This document shows positions 26,078-34,613 of a stretch of 64,000 nt of DNA, piece by piece. The DNA is taken from assembly GCF_000622325.1 (NCBI RefSeq), contig NZ_JASE01000005.1:2852001-2916000 (forward strand), in the 5' to 3' direction. Below the pieces are notes generated by a model, which had not been told where the DNA came from, made no database searches, and worked only from the letters and a program-made list of their open reading frames with translations. The translations under genes and the position numbers were made by a program. The stretch's first letter is position 1. Each line of letters begins with the position of its first letter. Source of the DNA: Sulfitobacter geojensis. GTDB taxonomy: Bacteria; Pseudomonadota; Alphaproteobacteria; Rhodobacterales; Rhodobacteraceae.

Positions 26078-26791
26078 CTATTGCAGGACCAGCGGTTGGC
26101 GCATCCATTTGCGGATCGCTTCCGTCGTTTCGGCCGGATTTTCAAGTGTTGGCAAATGGCCCGCATCCGGCACGACAACAAGTTCGGCATAAGGGATCAG
26201 CTCGGCCATGAAACTGTGACGTTTCACCGGACACAGCTGATCATGCTCACCGCATAGCACCAAGGCAGGTGTGCGACATTTGCGCAAAACCGCCTGCTGG
26301 TCACGGCGGCGCTGCAAGGCACGCGATTGGCGGATGAACACATCAGGCCCCAGCGTTTCAGCCATATCCATCACCAAATCCATCACCTCCGCGCGATAGG
26401 GGCCGGGGGCAAGGTAGTTCGGCTTCATCTCATCACGCATCACCTCAAGCAACCTGCCCGACCGCACCTTGACAATCTGCGGCTCGCGATTGGCCGCGAT
26501 CACAGGCGTTTCCGCCAGCGGGTTGGTATCCATCAGGGCAATCCGTGATATCCGGTCCGGCGCACGGCGCAGCAGTTCCATCGCGACAATCCCGCCCATG
26601 CTGAGCCCCGCCAGCGCAAAACGCTTGGGCAACAAGTCCAACAGGCCCGATGCGATCTCCTCGATCCGTTCGCCCTGTGTCACAGGGGCAACCATCACAG
26701 CCATATCGGCGGAAAGTTCAGCGATTTGCGGGCCGAACAGACGTGCATCACACATCATACCGGGCAGAAGGACCAAAGGTTCGTGCGTCAA
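26078..26791 (-). CDS. Alpha/beta-fold hydrolase
   Basis: This is a 237-residue alpha/beta hydrolase. It starts EPLVLLPGMMCDARLFGPQ, with the nucleophile in AGLSMGGIVAMELL (G-x-S-x-G), the acid in LCGEHDQLCP and the His in DAGHLPTLENP. The set is typical of esterases or 3-oxoadipate-lactonase-like enzymes, and the substrate cannot be told. I prefer TTG 26791, because AAGG lies at a good distance before it, over GTG 26800, which would place AAGG directly next to the start. It is divergent from nothing nearby and convergent with the DUF6151 gene. Confidence 0.85.
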   Translation of the reverse strand: MTHEPLVLLPGMMCDARLFGPQIAELSADMAVMVAPVTQGERIEEIASGLLDLLPKRFALAGLSMGGIVAMELLRRAPDRISRIALMDTNPLAETPVIAANREPQIVKVRSGRLLEVMRDEMKPNYLAPGPYRAEVMDLVMDMAETLGPDVFIRQSRALQRRRDQQAVLRKCRTPALVLCGEHDQLCPVKRHSFMAELIPYAELVVVPDAGHLPTLENPAETTEAIRKWMRQPLVLQ

Positions 26792-26847
26792 GTGGTACAC
26801 CCTTGAAAAGACATGAAAAGACTGCTCCGCGCGGTTCGAGTGGCACC

Positions 26848-27519
26848 CTAACCGATGGGCGATCCTTGGGCAGCATACGCTGGGGCCGCCGGCGGCCTCA
26901 ACCCCCGAAAAGGCGGGAAGTCGGCATATCTTGTCCGGCGTCGCTCTGACGTCTCCTGCGCCGCCTCACCCGCGCGCAGCAACATGCCGCGTGGCGCGAT
27001 ATAGCTGGATATGGTGCGTTGGGGGTTGGGGCGCCAAACAAGATTGAGCGCAGCCAGCTTGGGGAAAAACCACATTTCCGAATAGGGCAGATGGTCATGC
27101 AGCCACCATGCCAGATCGCGCCAGTCGCGCCCCTGATCATATTGATCCGCAAACCACGGCACCACGATTGTTGCGCCCGCGACCGCCTGCGCGCCCTGCC
27201 CCCAATCCCAGATATGACACTCCAATGGATTGTCATTGCGGGCGCAGTTCAGTTTGTTTTCATTGCCGTATCGGTTCAATGTCGGCGACCGATAGCCCGA
27301 GCGCAGGGCGATCCGGCCAAATGTTTCCTCAAGCGGGTCCAGCAAAAGAGTGCAAAAGGCGCGACCGTTTTCCAGAACCAGATCCGGATTTTCGGGGACG
27401 TTGGGAATGCCATGAAACCCCGAAATCTCCGAAAACATGAAATCGCGCATGAAATAGTAACGGGACAGACGTTGGCGGCCAAAGGTTTCAAGGCTCCACA
27501 TGCTGGCCGGTTTGCGCAT
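26848..27519 (-). CDS. Conserved protein, possible peptidase M15-like fold
   Basis: This is a 223-residue cytoplasmic-type protein starting MRKPASMWSLETFGRQRLSRYYFMRDF. The segment RIALRSGYRSPTLN followed by NPLECHIWDWG recalls the SGYRSPxLN...H motif of M15A peptidases, but the Zn-binding Asp and second His are not convincingly placed, so activity is doubtful. LAWWLHDHLPYSEMWFFPKLAALNLVW is well patterned. Its ATG shares one base with the stop of the VOC gene upstream (TGATG), so the two are coupled. Similar genes are known in roseobacters only as hypothetical, to my knowledge. Confidence 0.7.
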   Translation of the reverse strand: MRKPASMWSLETFGRQRLSRYYFMRDFMFSEISGFHGIPNVPENPDLVLENGRAFCTLLLDPLEETFGRIALRSGYRSPTLNRYGNENKLNCARNDNPLECHIWDWGQGAQAVAGATIVVPWFADQYDQGRDWRDLAWWLHDHLPYSEMWFFPKLAALNLVWRPNPQRTISSYIAPRGMLLRAGEAAQETSERRRTRYADFPPFRGLRPPAAPAYAAQGSPIG

Positions 27520-27947
27520 CAGCCGAAGCCGTTCCAGCGAAATGCCCCATCCTCGCGCAGGGTCGAAAACGGGTTATGCGCCACTTCCCAAATGTGCCCT
27601 TCAGGGTCTTGGAAATATCCGTGATGCCCGCCCCAGAACACATCTGCTGCCGGTTTCAGGACACGACCGCCGGCCGCCTTGGCGGCATCCAGAACCGCAG
27701 CCACGTCGGCTTTTTCGCGCACGTTGTGTCCAAGGGTCATCGCCCCGTGGCCCAGCGTTGCGACATCTACGCCAATGTCTTCGGCCAGCTTTTTAATCGG
27801 ATAAAGCCCCAAAGTCTGGCCGATCAGGTCGTAGGCAATCACCTCGTCCGGGCTGTCGACACGCGCCCAGCCAAGCGCATCATAAAAAGTGCCCATCGTG
27901 GTCATGTCACGGGTTCCAAGAGTGATAAGTGAAATTCTCTGCTGCAT
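27519..27947 (-). CDS. VOC family protein
   Basis: This is a 142-residue vicinal oxygen chelate protein with two beta-alpha-beta-beta-beta modules: RISLITLGTRDMTTMGTFYDALGW and VWGGHHGYFQDPEGHIWEVAHNP. The GYFQDPEGHIWEV sequence is typical of glyoxalase/dioxygenase-like proteins. The substrate is unknown. Its stop overlaps the M15-like gene start, and an alpha/beta-hydrolase gene lies 25 bp upstream on the same strand. Confidence 0.9.
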   Translation of the reverse strand: MQQRISLITLGTRDMTTMGTFYDALGWARVDSPDEVIAYDLIGQTLGLYPIKKLAEDIGVDVATLGHGAMTLGHNVREKADVAAVLDAAKAAGGRVLKPAADVFWGGHHGYFQDPEGHIWEVAHNPFSTLREDGAFRWNGFG

Positions 27948-27972
27948 TTTACATCCTATATCTTTTTTGAAA

Positions 27973-28725
27973 TCAGTCTCCTGCCGCCAACACCTCTTCT
28001 ACCGCTTCAAGCATCAGGGCCAAACAGGGGCCATCGGAAAAGCGGTGATCCGCGTCCTTGACCAAGCGCAATTGCATGTCCGGCCCGCTGGCATGTTCCA
28101 GCAATCGCACCGCTGTTGCAACACTCACCGCGGTGTCCGCGGTGCCTTGCAAGAACCGCACGGGGAAGGGCAGTTCCAACGGGCTGCGCAGGACCAGCTG
28201 GTTGCGACCATCCTCGATCATCCGCTTGGTAATGATGTAAGGCTCCATATAATCTGATGGCAGCTCAACATGGCCCACCTCTTCGAGCGCTTGCTTTTGC
28301 TCGTCGCTGAAACCGGCCCAATACCCGTCCTCTGTGAAATCCGGCGCGGCGGCGATGGTGACCAGCCCTGCCACCCGTTCGGGCATGGAGCGTGCCAACA
28401 GCAGCGCCTGCCACCCCCCCATGGACGAGCCGACGGGCAGAATGGGTCCCTGAGTAAGTGTCGCCACTGCTTGCGCCGTGTCTTCGGCCCAATCCCCGAT
28501 ACAGCCGTCCGTGAAGTCACCAGACGATTCGCCATGACCGGAATAGTCGAAACGCAGAAAAGCACGCCCCTGCTCCTTGGCCCATTCTTCCAAAAACACG
28601 GCTTTGGTGCCCTGCATGTCGGATTTTAACCCGCCCAGAAAAACCACCCACGGACCCTGCCCCTCTGAGCGGTGATAGGCGATCTTTCGCCCTTGTTTTG
28701 TTGACAGAAATGATGGTTCGCCCAT
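27973..28725 (-). CDS. Alpha/beta hydrolase, ABHD10-like
   Basis: This is a 250-residue alpha/beta hydrolase resembling ABHD10, a thioesterase. It has the signature GLKSDMQGTKA and FLRFDYSGHGESSGDF, the nucleophile in VGSSMGGWQALLLA, and KDADHRFS with the catalytic His. Family members cleave acyl-thioester or glucuronide substrates; the substrate here is open. ATG 28725 has GGAGG upstream, while the open frame extends to 28776 without homology. It is divergent from the ArsR-SRPBCC gene, and the two share the palindrome at 28801-28816. Confidence 0.88.
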   Translation of the reverse strand: MGEPSFLSTKQGRKIAYHRSEGQGPWVVFLGGLKSDMQGTKAVFLEEWAKEQGRAFLRFDYSGHGESSGDFTDGCIGDWAEDTAQAVATLTQGPILPVGSSMGGWQALLLARSMPERVAGLVTIAAAPDFTEDGYWAGFSDEQKQALEEVGHVELPSDYMEPYIITKRMIEDGRNQLVLRSPLELPFPVRFLQGTADTAVSVATAVRLLEHASGPDMQLRLVKDADHRFSDGPCLALMLEAVEEVLAAGD

Positions 28726-28786
28726 GGGTGCCTCCGAAATTTTGGCGATCATGCGCGCGGCCGCGATCAAGTTCAACAGGCAGAAT

Positions 28787-28815
28787 TATTAAGTGACCTT
28801 ATTGTCACGTGACAA
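28787..28815 (-). promoter_or_regulatory. Candidate promoter of the ABHD10-like gene
   Basis: On the minus strand, TTGTCA (28815-28810) and TTAATA (28792-28787) are 17 bases apart. The -35 lies inside the palindrome. An alternative -10 one base further (TAATAA) gives 18 bases. Confidence 0.45.
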
Positions 28816-28816
28816 T
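28801..28816. promoter_or_regulatory. 16-bp palindromic operator between divergent genes
   Basis: ATTGTCACGTGACAAT is a perfect palindrome located between two divergent promoters, and each -35 box lies within it. It is the obvious binding site for the ArsR-type regulator encoded next door. Confidence 0.7.
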
Positions 28817-28831
28817 TGAATCACCTATAAG
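28802..28831 (+). promoter_or_regulatory. Candidate promoter of the ArsR-SRPBCC gene
   Basis: TTGTCA (28802-28807) and TATAAG (28826-28831) are 18 bases apart. Transcription should start close to base 28838, the A of the ATG. Confidence 0.5.
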
Positions 28832-28837
28832 CACCTC

Positions 28838-29584
28838 ATGGACGCAGTTTTCAAAGCTCTTGCCGATCCGGCCCGCCGCACCCTGCTCGACGCGTTGCGT
28901 CAGAAGGACGGGCAAAGCCTGCAAGAGTTGACCGAACTGCTGGAAATGACCCGCTTTGGCGTGATGAAGCACCTAGGCGTGCTGGAAGCCGCCGGGTTGG
29001 TCGTGACGCACAAGAAAGGGCGATTCAAATATCACTATCTGAACGCCGTAACCCTGCAACAAACCATTGATCGCTGGATTGAGCCGATGCGCGCAAAACC
29101 GGTGGCCCGAGCGGTGCTGGACCTAAAATCAACCCTTGAAAGGAACCACCAAATGACCAAACCCGATTTTATGATGCAAACCTTTATCCGCTGCACGCAG
29201 GACGCATTGTGGGATGCGCTGAGCGATCCGGCCAGCATGGCGGCCTATCACTTCATGTGCGAACGTGTGGAGGGCGAAGCCGTCGAAGGTGGCGCGCTGA
29301 CGTGGATCATGCCGGATGGCAACAAAATGTTGACCCAACGCCCCACCAAAGTCGTCCCCAAGACACGGATCGAAGCGACCTTTGAGCCGCATTTCTTCGG
29401 CCCCGACGCGCCGGCCTCACGGATGGCATTTATCATTGAACCCCAAGGGGATATCTGCAAGCTGACCATCGAACATTACGACATTCCCGCAGGGCAGGAC
29501 GGGGTCGGCGAAGGCTGGGCGCGCCTTGCCGGATCGCTCAAGTCATGGCTTGAGACCGGCACCGCGCTGAAGATGGCGATGTAG
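28838..29584 (+). CDS. ArsR-type regulator fused to an SRPBCC (AHSA1-like) domain
   Basis: This is a 248-residue fusion. Residues 1-85 are an ArsR winged helix (MDAVFKALADPARRTLLDALRQ, then LTELLEMTRFGVMKHLGVLEAAGLV, with HKKGRFKYHYLN as the wing). Residues 108-248 are an SRPBCC/AHSA1-like domain (FMMQTFIRCTQDALWDALSDPASMAAYHF, and a C-terminal GEGWARLAGSLKSWLETG). No CxC metal site is visible in the HTH part, so a hydrophobic ligand sensed by the SRPBCC cavity is more likely. ATG 28838 lies 7 bases after a -10 box and has no ribosome site, suggesting a leaderless mRNA. Confidence 0.93.
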   Translation: MDAVFKALADPARRTLLDALRQKDGQSLQELTELLEMTRFGVMKHLGVLEAAGLVVTHKKGRFKYHYLNAVTLQQTIDRWIEPMRAKPVARAVLDLKSTLERNHQMTKPDFMMQTFIRCTQDALWDALSDPASMAAYHFMCERVEGEAVEGGALTWIMPDGNKMLTQRPTKVVPKTRIEATFEPHFFGPDAPASRMAFIIEPQGDICKLTIEHYDIPAGQDGVGEGWARLAGSLKSWLETGTALKMAM

Positions 29585-29595
29585 GGAATACCGTA

Positions 29596-30021
29596 ATGGA
29601 CACCTTTCCGACAGAGCTTGGCATACTGACATGCCTCACCCTTTTTGCCGCTTCCATGTGGATCCCTTATATCGTCGGGGTGGTGCGCAACCCCCTACCC
29701 GAAGGGGCACCGGATACGTTTTTACGGCCCGGAAACCTGAACGATCTGCCCGCATGGGTACACCGCGCCCATCGCGCGCACCTCAATCTGCTGGAACAAT
29801 TCGTCCCGTTTGCAGTGTTGGTCCTGATCCTTGATCGCGTGGACGGGTTCACGGCGCTGACCTATTGGGTCGCGATTGTGTTCTTTTGGGTGCGCATCGC
29901 CCATGCAGTGGGCATGATCAGCGGTTGGGCCCGCATGCCCCTGCGCCCGATGCTGTATAACATCGGTTGGGTCTGCTGCATGCTGTTGGGCTATGCGGTC
30001 TTTGCCGGCGCGATGGCCTAA
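29596..30021 (+). CDS. MAPEG family membrane protein
   Basis: This is a 141-residue protein with four membrane helices, the MAPEG (membrane-associated eicosanoid/glutathione metabolism) arrangement. NDLPAWVHRAHRAHLNLLEQFVPFAVLVLI carries the typical R-A-x-x-N-x-x-E pattern, and VRIAHAVGM marks the third helix. The bacterial homologues are not linked to a known substrate. It follows the ArsR-SRPBCC gene by 11 bases and is probably the target of its regulation. Confidence 0.88.
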   Translation: MDTFPTELGILTCLTLFAASMWIPYIVGVVRNPLPEGAPDTFLRPGNLNDLPAWVHRAHRAHLNLLEQFVPFAVLVLILDRVDGFTALTYWVAIVFFWVRIAHAVGMISGWARMPLRPMLYNIGWVCCMLLGYAVFAGAMA

Positions 30022-30024
30022 CGG

Positions 30025-30270
30025 TCAGCCGCCGACGTAAGTCGATGTTTTGGGCCGGTAAAAGATCTTTTGATCGTGCAGCCGGCCCAACAACTCTTCG
30101 CCATTGCGCTGGTCTTGCTCGATCACGCGGATGGCTTCAATGCCCGCCAGATCTTCGTCACTCAGGGCACGGCGCATCTTGCACAGCTCGCGGCCACGGG
30201 CGCGCAACGCTTCCTCGATCAGATCGACGTCTTCGATGGTCAACTCGAATGTCCGGTTATAGCTTTGCAT
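30025..30270 (-). CDS. Conserved hypothetical small helical protein
   Basis: This is an 81-residue protein, mostly helical: FELTIEDVDLIEEALRARGRELC then LAGIEAIRVIEQDQRNGEELLGRLHDQKIFYRPK. The pattern of heptad-like hydrophobic spacing suggests a coiled coil. I know no function; it resembles short roseobacter proteins with no assigned domain. It is convergent with the MAPEG gene, leaving three bases between stops. Confidence 0.65.
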   Translation of the reverse strand: MQSYNRTFELTIEDVDLIEEALRARGRELCKMRRALSDEDLAGIEAIRVIEQDQRNGEELLGRLHDQKIFYRPKTSTYVGG

Positions 30271-30461
30271 TGCGTGATCCCCTATCGGTGCATGTCAGCG
30301 CAGATGCCGACCCTTACGTCGTAAATAGCCCATGACCCGTCGCAGTCAACACATACCTTTCCGCCACTTGACCTAACGCGCCAGCCGCGCCAAAAGAGCG
30401 CCACACATAACCCGCAACCGGGCGTCTCGTGGGCGCCAAACTGACGAGGAGGCCCATATAG

Positions 30462-32411
30462 ATGGCTCAAATCTCACTCACCCTTCCCGATGGCAATGCA
30501 CGACAGTACGACGCAGGTATCACTGCGGGCGAAGTTGCGGCTGATATTTCCAAATCCCTTGGCAAAAAGGCGATCAGCGCGACCGTGAACGGCGCGCATT
30601 ACGATCTGGCATGGCCCATTGACGCGGACGCCGACATTGCGATCCACACCATGCAGGACGAAGAGCAAGCCAACGAATTGGTGCGCCACGATCTGGCCCA
30701 CATCATGGCCCGCGCCGTGCAGGAAATCTGGCCCGACACCAAAGTAACCATCGGTCCGGTGATCAAGGACGGCTGGTACTATGACTTTGACCGCGCCGAA
30801 TCCTTTACCCCCGAAGACCTTGGCGTCATCGAGAAAAAGATGAAGGAAATCATCAACAAACGTGATGAAGTCCGCACCGAAGTCTGGGACCGCGCCCGCG
30901 CAATCAAACATTACGAGGACTTGGGTGAGCCTTATAAGGTTGAGCTGATCGAGGCCATTCCCGGCGACGAACCCCTGCGCATGTACTGGCACGGCGACTG
31001 GCAAGACCTGTGCCGCGGGCCCCACCTGCAACATACCGGTCAAGTGCCGGGCGACAGCTTTAAACTGATGTCCATCGCCGGTGCCTACTGGCGTGGCGAC
31101 AGTGACCGCGCCATGCTGCAACGCATCTACGGTGTGGCCTTCACCGGTAAGGAAAAACTGCGCGCGCACCTGAATATGTTGGAAGAGGCCGCCAAACGCG
31201 ACCACCGCAAGCTGGGCCGCGAGATGGACCTGTATCACATGCAGGAAGAAGCCCCCGGTCAGGTTTTCTGGCATGCCAATGGTTGGCTGATCTACACCCA
31301 GTTGCAGGACTACATGCGCCGCCAGCAGCGCAAAGGTGGCTATGTGGAGGTGAACACCCCACAAGTCGTCGACCGCAAACTGTGGGAAGCATCCGGTCAC
31401 TGGGAAAAGTATCAGGAAAACATGTTCATCGTCGAAGTGGACGAGGAACACGCCCGCGAAAAGGCCGTGAACGCCCTGAAGCCGATGAACTGCCCCTGCC
31501 ACGTGCAGATTTTCAACCAAGGCATGAAGTCTTATCGTGACCTGCCCCTGCGCATGGCCGAATTTGGATCGTGCAACCGGTATGAACCCTCGGGCGCGCT
31601 GCACGGCATCATGCGGGTGCGCGGCTTTACTCAGGATGACGGGCATATCTTCTGCCGTGAGGACCAGATCGAGGAAGAAACCGCGATCTACATCGAATTC
31701 CTGCGCGGCATCTACAAAGATCTCGGGTTTGAAAACTTTAAGGTCAAATTCTCGGATCGCCCCGAAACACGTTCCGGTTCCGACGAAGTCTGGGACAAGG
31801 CAGAAGAGGCGCTGCTCTCCGCCACCCGCAAAGCCGGCATCGAGCCGGAATTGAACCCAGGTGAAGGCGCGTTTTACGGCCCGAAACTGGAATTCGTTCT
31901 AACCGACGCGATTGGTCGGGACTGGCAGTGCGGCACCCATCAGGTGGATTTCGTTCTGCCCGAACGGCTGGACGCGACCTATGTCGGGTCTGACGGCGGC
32001 AAACATCGCCCCGTTATGCTGCACCGCGCTACGCTAGGGTCCTTTGAACGCTTCATCGGCATCCTGATCGAGGAACATGCAGGCAAGCTGCCCTTCTGGC
32101 TGGCCCCGCGTCAGGTCGTTGTCGCCTCCATCACCTCCGAGGCGGACGACTATGTTATGGAAGTTGTTGAAACCCTGAAAGCCGCAGGCGTGCGTGCCGA
32201 AGCGGACATGCGCAACGAAAAGATCAACTATAAGGTCCGCGAACATTCTGTTGGCAAGGTGCCGGTGATTTTGGCCGTTGGTGCACGCGAGGTTGAGGAA
32301 AAAACCGTTTCCGTACGCCGATTGGGTCAGAAGCAGACCAGCGTGCAAGCGTTGAGCGAAGTTGCACAAGAGCTGTCTGTCGAAGCGACACCGCCCGATC
32401 TGCGCGCGTGA
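30462..32411 (+). CDS. thrS: Threonyl-tRNA synthetase
   Basis: This is a 649-residue class II aminoacyl-tRNA synthetase. It has an N-terminal TGS domain ([25 protein letters not shown]), a SAD editing domain with [11 protein letters not shown], the catalytic core with NCPCHVQIF (zinc Cys), motif 2 ([34 protein letters not shown]) and motif 3 ([18 protein letters not shown]), and a C-terminal anticodon domain. ATG 30462 has GAGGAGG 10 bases upstream. The leader of 191 bp shows no clear tRNA-like operator. Confidence 0.98.
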   Translation: MAQISLTLPDGNARQYDAGITAGEVAADISKSLGKKAISATVNGAHYDLAWPIDADADIAIHTMQDEEQANELVRHDLAHIMARAVQEIWPDTKVTIGPVIKDGWYYDFDRAESFTPEDLGVIEKKMKEIINKRDEVRTEVWDRARAIKHYEDLGEPYKVELIEAIPGDEPLRMYWHGDWQDLCRGPHLQHTGQVPGDSFKLMSIAGAYWRGDSDRAMLQRIYGVAFTGKEKLRAHLNMLEEAAKRDHRKLGREMDLYHMQEEAPGQVFWHANGWLIYTQLQDYMRRQQRKGGYVEVNTPQVVDRKLWEASGHWEKYQENMFIVEVDEEHAREKAVNALKPMNCPCHVQIFNQGMKSYRDLPLRMAEFGSCNRYEPSGALHGIMRVRGFTQDDGHIFCREDQIEEETAIYIEFLRGIYKDLGFENFKVKFSDRPETRSGSDEVWDKAEEALLSATRKAGIEPELNPGEGAFYGPKLEFVLTDAIGRDWQCGTHQVDFVLPERLDATYVGSDGGKHRPVMLHRATLGSFERFIGILIEEHAGKLPFWLAPRQVVVASITSEADDYVMEVVETLKAAGVRAEADMRNEKINYKVREHSVGKVPVILAVGAREVEEKTVSVRRLGQKQTSVQALSEVAQELSVEATPPDLRA

Positions 32412-32416
32412 GCGAA

Positions 32417-32490
32417 CTGTAACAATTCCCATTTGTCCGGCGATCCAAGGGGTCGCCGGACAGGCCAATCCTGTAACAATCCGTGACAAT
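32417..32490. repeat. Three CTGTAACAAT-type repeats upstream of the bufferin operon
   Basis: CTGTAACAAT occurs at 32417-32426 and 32471-32480, and CCGTGACAAT follows immediately at 32481-32490. A 9-bp hairpin (32435-32461, GTCCGGCGA/TCGCCGGAC) lies between the copies. The set sits between thrS and bufA and may be a regulator site. Confidence 0.5.
32435..32461 (+). terminator. Hairpin after thrS
   Basis: GTCCGGCGA and TCGCCGGAC form a perfect 9-bp stem with a 9-base loop, 24 bases after the thrS stop. No T-tract follows, so it would at best be a weak or factor-dependent terminator. Confidence 0.45.
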
Positions 32491-32639
32491 TCGGGAAATT
32501 ACCCGTAATAATCGCGTGGTTTCAGGCAAAAACCCTGACGGGTTCGTGACACACCTGCTCGTGAATAGATTTTCAACCAGCACAGTGTTTTATTAGCTTC
32601 ATCACCCCGTGACCCGAACCAAAGATAAAGGAAGATCAC

Positions 32640-32942
32640 ATGTCTAACGTTATGAAATCAGTTGCCATCGCCGGTGCCGTTGCTGCTGCAATGACTGCGC
32701 AAACCACTGCTGCGGATGCCGCTTCCAAAGAGAAATGTTATGGCGTGTCCCTTGCTGGTGCGAACGACTGTGCCGCAGGTCCGGGCACAACCTGCGCCGG
32801 CACTTCCGTCACAGATTATCAGGGCAACGCGTGGACATTGGTAGACGCCGGCACCTGCACAGAAATCGAACTGCCTGCGATGGCAGACGGCAGCGAGCGC
32901 ACCGGTTCCCTTGAAGCGCTTGACCGCGACCTGCCTGCATAA
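32640..32942 (+). CDS. bufA1: Bufferin-type (DUF2282) exported precursor peptide
   Basis: This is a 100-residue DUF2282 protein, now understood as a bufferin, a ribosomally made peptide that is post-translationally modified on Cys by an MNIO enzyme and binds copper in the periplasm. It has a Sec-type signal (residues 1-28, [23 protein letters not shown]), and four cysteines at 33, 44, 52 and 73 in [19 protein letters not shown] and GTC. The four-Cys layout matches BufA1. The ribosome site AAAGGAAG is close to ATG 32640. The gene starts the operon bufA1-bufB-bufC-doxX. Confidence 0.88.
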   Translation: MSNVMKSVAIAGAVAAAMTAQTTAADAASKEKCYGVSLAGANDCAAGPGTTCAGTSVTDYQGNAWTLVDAGTCTEIELPAMADGSERTGSLEALDRDLPA

Positions 32943-32958
32943 ACCCCGATTACAGTGC

Positions 32959-32983
32959 CTTGGGCGGCGGCCCCGCCCAAGGA
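32959..32983 (+). promoter_or_regulatory. Intergenic hairpin between bufA1 and bufB
   Basis: CCTTGGGCGG (32959-32968) and CCGCCCAAGG (32974-32983) form a 10-bp perfect stem with the 5-base loop CGGCC, just after the bufA1 stop. No T-tract follows. It could protect the short peptide mRNA and lower expression of the downstream enzymes. Confidence 0.6.
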
Positions 32984-33009
32984 TCCCGATCAAAGAGGAT
33001 CAGACGTTC

Positions 33010-33858
33010 ATGCTTGACACCTCCGCCCGCTTTGACCGCCTGCCAAACGCCATTGGCGTTGGATACAAACCCCAACATTTCAATGATTTACGCGCCGATC
33101 CCGGCCCTGTTGCATGGGTTGAGGTGCACGCCGAAAACTATATGGGTGACGGGGGCCGCCCGCTTGCCCAGCTTGCCGCCCTGTCCGACGAATTTGCCAT
33201 CTCGGTACACGGTGTTGGTCTGTCCATTGGCGGTGAAACTCCGCTTGATACTGCCCATCTGACCCGCCTGAAAAAGCTATGCGACTGGATCAATCCGGCC
33301 AGTTTTTCAGAGCACCTTGCGTGGTCGACCCATGGCAGTGAATTCCTGAACGACCTGCTGCCCCTGCCTTACACGGCCGAAACGCTGACCCGCGTGACCG
33401 ATCATATCAATCAGGTTCAGGACGTTTTGGGCCGCCAGATGCTGTTGGAAAACCCTTCCAGCTATCTGACTTTCGCAGACTCCACCTTGTCGGAAACCGA
33501 CTTTTTGGCGGAACTTACCCACAGAACCCACTGCGGTCTTTTGTTGGATGTCAACAATGTCTTCATTTCCGCGACCAATCTGGGGCAAAGCCCACAAGCC
33601 TATATCGATGCCTTTCCGACGGACAAGGTCGGCGAGATTCACGTCGGCGGACATGACGAGGATCAGGACGATAACGGCGCGCCCTTGTTGATCGACAGTC
33701 ATGGAAAACCGGTGGTCGATCCGGTTTGGGCGCTTTTGGACTATACGCTGGCGCAAACCGGTCCTGCACCTGTGCTGGTCGAATGGGACAATGACGTACC
33801 CGACTGGCCCACGCTGAAAGCGGAAGCCGCCCGCGCCGCAGTTGCGTTATCCACGTGA
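33010..33858 (+). CDS. bufB: DUF692 family MNIO enzyme (bufferin-modifying)
   Basis: This is a 282-residue multinuclear non-heme iron-dependent oxidative enzyme (DUF692, MbnB-related) that would modify Cys residues of the precursor. It is a TIM barrel with the typical ligand segments: [57 protein letters not shown] and [15 protein letters not shown] 33010 (MLDTSARF) is chosen because AGAGGA precedes it and the longer frame runs into bufA1. Its stop overlaps the bufC start (GTGA), so they are coupled. Confidence 0.9.
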   Translation: MLDTSARFDRLPNAIGVGYKPQHFNDLRADPGPVAWVEVHAENYMGDGGRPLAQLAALSDEFAISVHGVGLSIGGETPLDTAHLTRLKKLCDWINPASFSEHLAWSTHGSEFLNDLLPLPYTAETLTRVTDHINQVQDVLGRQMLLENPSSYLTFADSTLSETDFLAELTHRTHCGLLLDVNNVFISATNLGQSPQAYIDAFPTDKVGEIHVGGHDEDQDDNGAPLLIDSHGKPVVDPVWALLDYTLAQTGPAPVLVEWDNDVPDWPTLKAEAARAAVALST

Positions 33859-34613
33859 GCAATCAACGCGCCTTTCGTGCGGGCTTGCTGGATCCTGCCA
33901 CACCGGTTCCCGACGGGTTGCTGGACCACGCGTCGCGCCCTGCGGGCAAGCGATACGATGTCTATCGCAACAACGTCACCCAGTCCCTGATCGACGCGAT
34001 GAAGGCCGCCTTCCCTCTGGTTGCCAAACTGCTGGGAGAGGTGAATTTCACGCAACTCGCCCGCGACTTTGTGCGCCAACATCCACCGTCCTCTCCGCTT
34101 ATGATGTTCTACGGCGCTGAATTTCCTAACTTTCTTGCCGCTTTCACGCCACTTGCACATATCAGATATCTGCCCGATGCCGCCCGTCTTGATCTGGCGC
34201 TGCGTCACTCTTATCACGCCGCAGATGCGGCGCCATTCGACCCCGGAGGCTTTCAATCCCTGTCACCTGAGGCCTTGCTAGAGGCGACACTTACGCTCGC
34301 GCCTGCCACTCTCGTCCTGCGCTCCGCCTGGCCGCTCTATGACATCTGGGCGTTCAACCAGAACCCCGATGCCGGCAAGCCACGCAACGTGCCACAGGAC
34401 GTTCTGATCACGCGACAGGCGTTTGATCCTGCGCCGCATCTCCTGCCCTCGGGCGCCGGTCTATGGCTTGACGCGCTGAATGACAAAACACCCTTTGGCG
34501 CGGCCCATGACAAAGCCGTTGCCGCCACACCGGATTTCGATCTGACTTCCAGCCTCGGCCTTGTCCTTGCCACGGGTGCCTTGGCCACATTGAACCATAA
34601 GGATCTGACATGA
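33855..34613 (+). CDS. bufC: DUF2063 family partner protein of the MNIO enzyme
   Basis: This is a 252-residue protein of the DUF2063 family (the older name for a putative DNA-binding domain). In MNIO operons it is the partner protein that delivers the precursor peptide to the enzyme. Visible features are [16 protein letters not shown], the [26 protein letters not shown] helix and [20 protein letters not shown] 33855 overlaps the bufB stop, and the stop overlaps the doxX start (ATGA). Binding to DNA is not expected in this context. Confidence 0.87.
   Translation: MSNQRAFRAGLLDPATPVPDGLLDHASRPAGKRYDVYRNNVTQSLIDAMKAAFPLVAKLLGEVNFTQLARDFVRQHPPSSPLMMFYGAEFPNFLAAFTPLAHIRYLPDAARLDLALRHSYHAADAAPFDPGGFQSLSPEALLEATLTLAPATLVLRSAWPLYDIWAFNQNPDAGKPRNVPQDVLITRQAFDPAPHLLPSGAGLWLDALNDKTPFGAAHDKAVAATPDFDLTSSLGLVLATGALATLNHKDLT

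Noticed and set aside
30474-31646. 390-residue open frame opposite thrS
   Set aside because: Antisense to threonyl-tRNA synthetase motifs; no coding signals.
33849-33856. TTATCCAC resembling part of a DnaA box
   Set aside because: Single copy inside the end of bufB; no cluster, so no origin is suggested.
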